Below, one piece after another: positions 5,056 through 5,089 of a stretch of DNA of 5,089 nucleotides. The DNA is from Acetofilamentum sp. (lineage in GTDB: Bacteria; Bacteroidota; Bacteroidia; Bacteroidales; JAFGXI01). Within the stretch, counting starts at the first letter, position 1, and each line of letters opens with the position of its first letter. The DNA is taken from NCBI GenBank assembly GCA_020720565.1, contig DYOK01000187.1, forward strand, positions 1 to 5,089, given 5' to 3'. Both the position numbers and the translations under genes were made by a program. The notes under the pieces are model-generated. The model was given only the letters and a program-made list of their open reading frames with translations. It was not told where the DNA came from and ran no database searches.

Positions 5056-5089
5056 TTTCCGAAATAGCCCCCTCTCTCGCAAGCGTCCG
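5056..5089. other. Start of the region downstream of the sensor gene
   Basis: These 34 bases follow the sensor stop codon. They are clearly more GC-rich than the gene before them and end in CTCTCGCAAGCGTCCG. No terminator hairpin is complete within the window. The eight-base word GCAAGCGT (5079-5086) also occurs at 530-537 in the repeat zone, which hints at another repeat element beginning here, but eight bases is weak evidence. Confidence 0.3.

Noticed and set aside
1..5089. CRISPR array, tRNA, rRNA or insertion-sequence genes
   Set aside because: No regularly spaced repeats, no cloverleaf or rRNA-like stretch and no transposase-like protein were seen on either strand.

Overview
The window looks like chromosomal DNA from a low-GC member of the Bacteroidota. 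The evidence is a SusC/RagA-type TonB-dependent receptor start, a promoter of the Bacteroidota form (-7 element TAnnTTTG) upstream of atpD, A-rich start regions without Shine-Dalgarno sequences, a very short F-type ATPase epsilon subunit, and interspersed palindromic repeats of a kind I associate with this phylum. I cannot name a genus. A Bacteroidales/Marinilabiliales-like or Cytophagales-like origin is possible but not shown.

Layout from left to right. Bases 1-264 (minus strand) hold the first 88 codons of a SusC-like outer-membrane receptor that runs off the left edge. Bases 265-780 contain no convincing gene. They hold the receptor's leader, with a nested inverted repeat, and a repeat-rich zone with a perfect TCCGCCT-G-AGGCGGA palindrome, an outer CCGAAGG/CCTTCGG pair and two copies of a 27-base degenerate direct repeat. 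A strong intrinsic terminator at 782-809 closes the minus-strand unit atpD-atpC (2692 to 838), which encodes the F1 catalytic beta subunit and the epsilon subunit. This unit has its own promoter at 2728-2758 and a 97-base spacer with two small dyads.

Bases 2693-3195 form a roughly 500-base divergent intergenic region. It holds the atpD promoter, a possible opposing promoter leading to a four-codon open frame, a perfect 8-bp dyad and a nested hairpin just before the next gene. From 3196 (or more likely 3214) to 5055 on the plus strand lies a membrane sensor. Its order is TM helix, periplasmic four-helix HBM-like domain, TM helix, two HAMP-like units, GAF domain and coiled coil. It stops where relatives usually continue into a kinase, PAS or phosphatase module. 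The last 34 bases are noncoding and locally more GC-rich.

Functionally these are three independent units: nutrient uptake (receptor), energy metabolism (ATP synthase F1 subunits) and signal sensing. Nothing suggests that they act in one pathway. I found no CRISPR, tRNA, rRNA, insertion sequence or clear new multi-gene system. The most unusual items are the output-less sensor with its structured upstream region, and the repeat cluster between atpC and the receptor.
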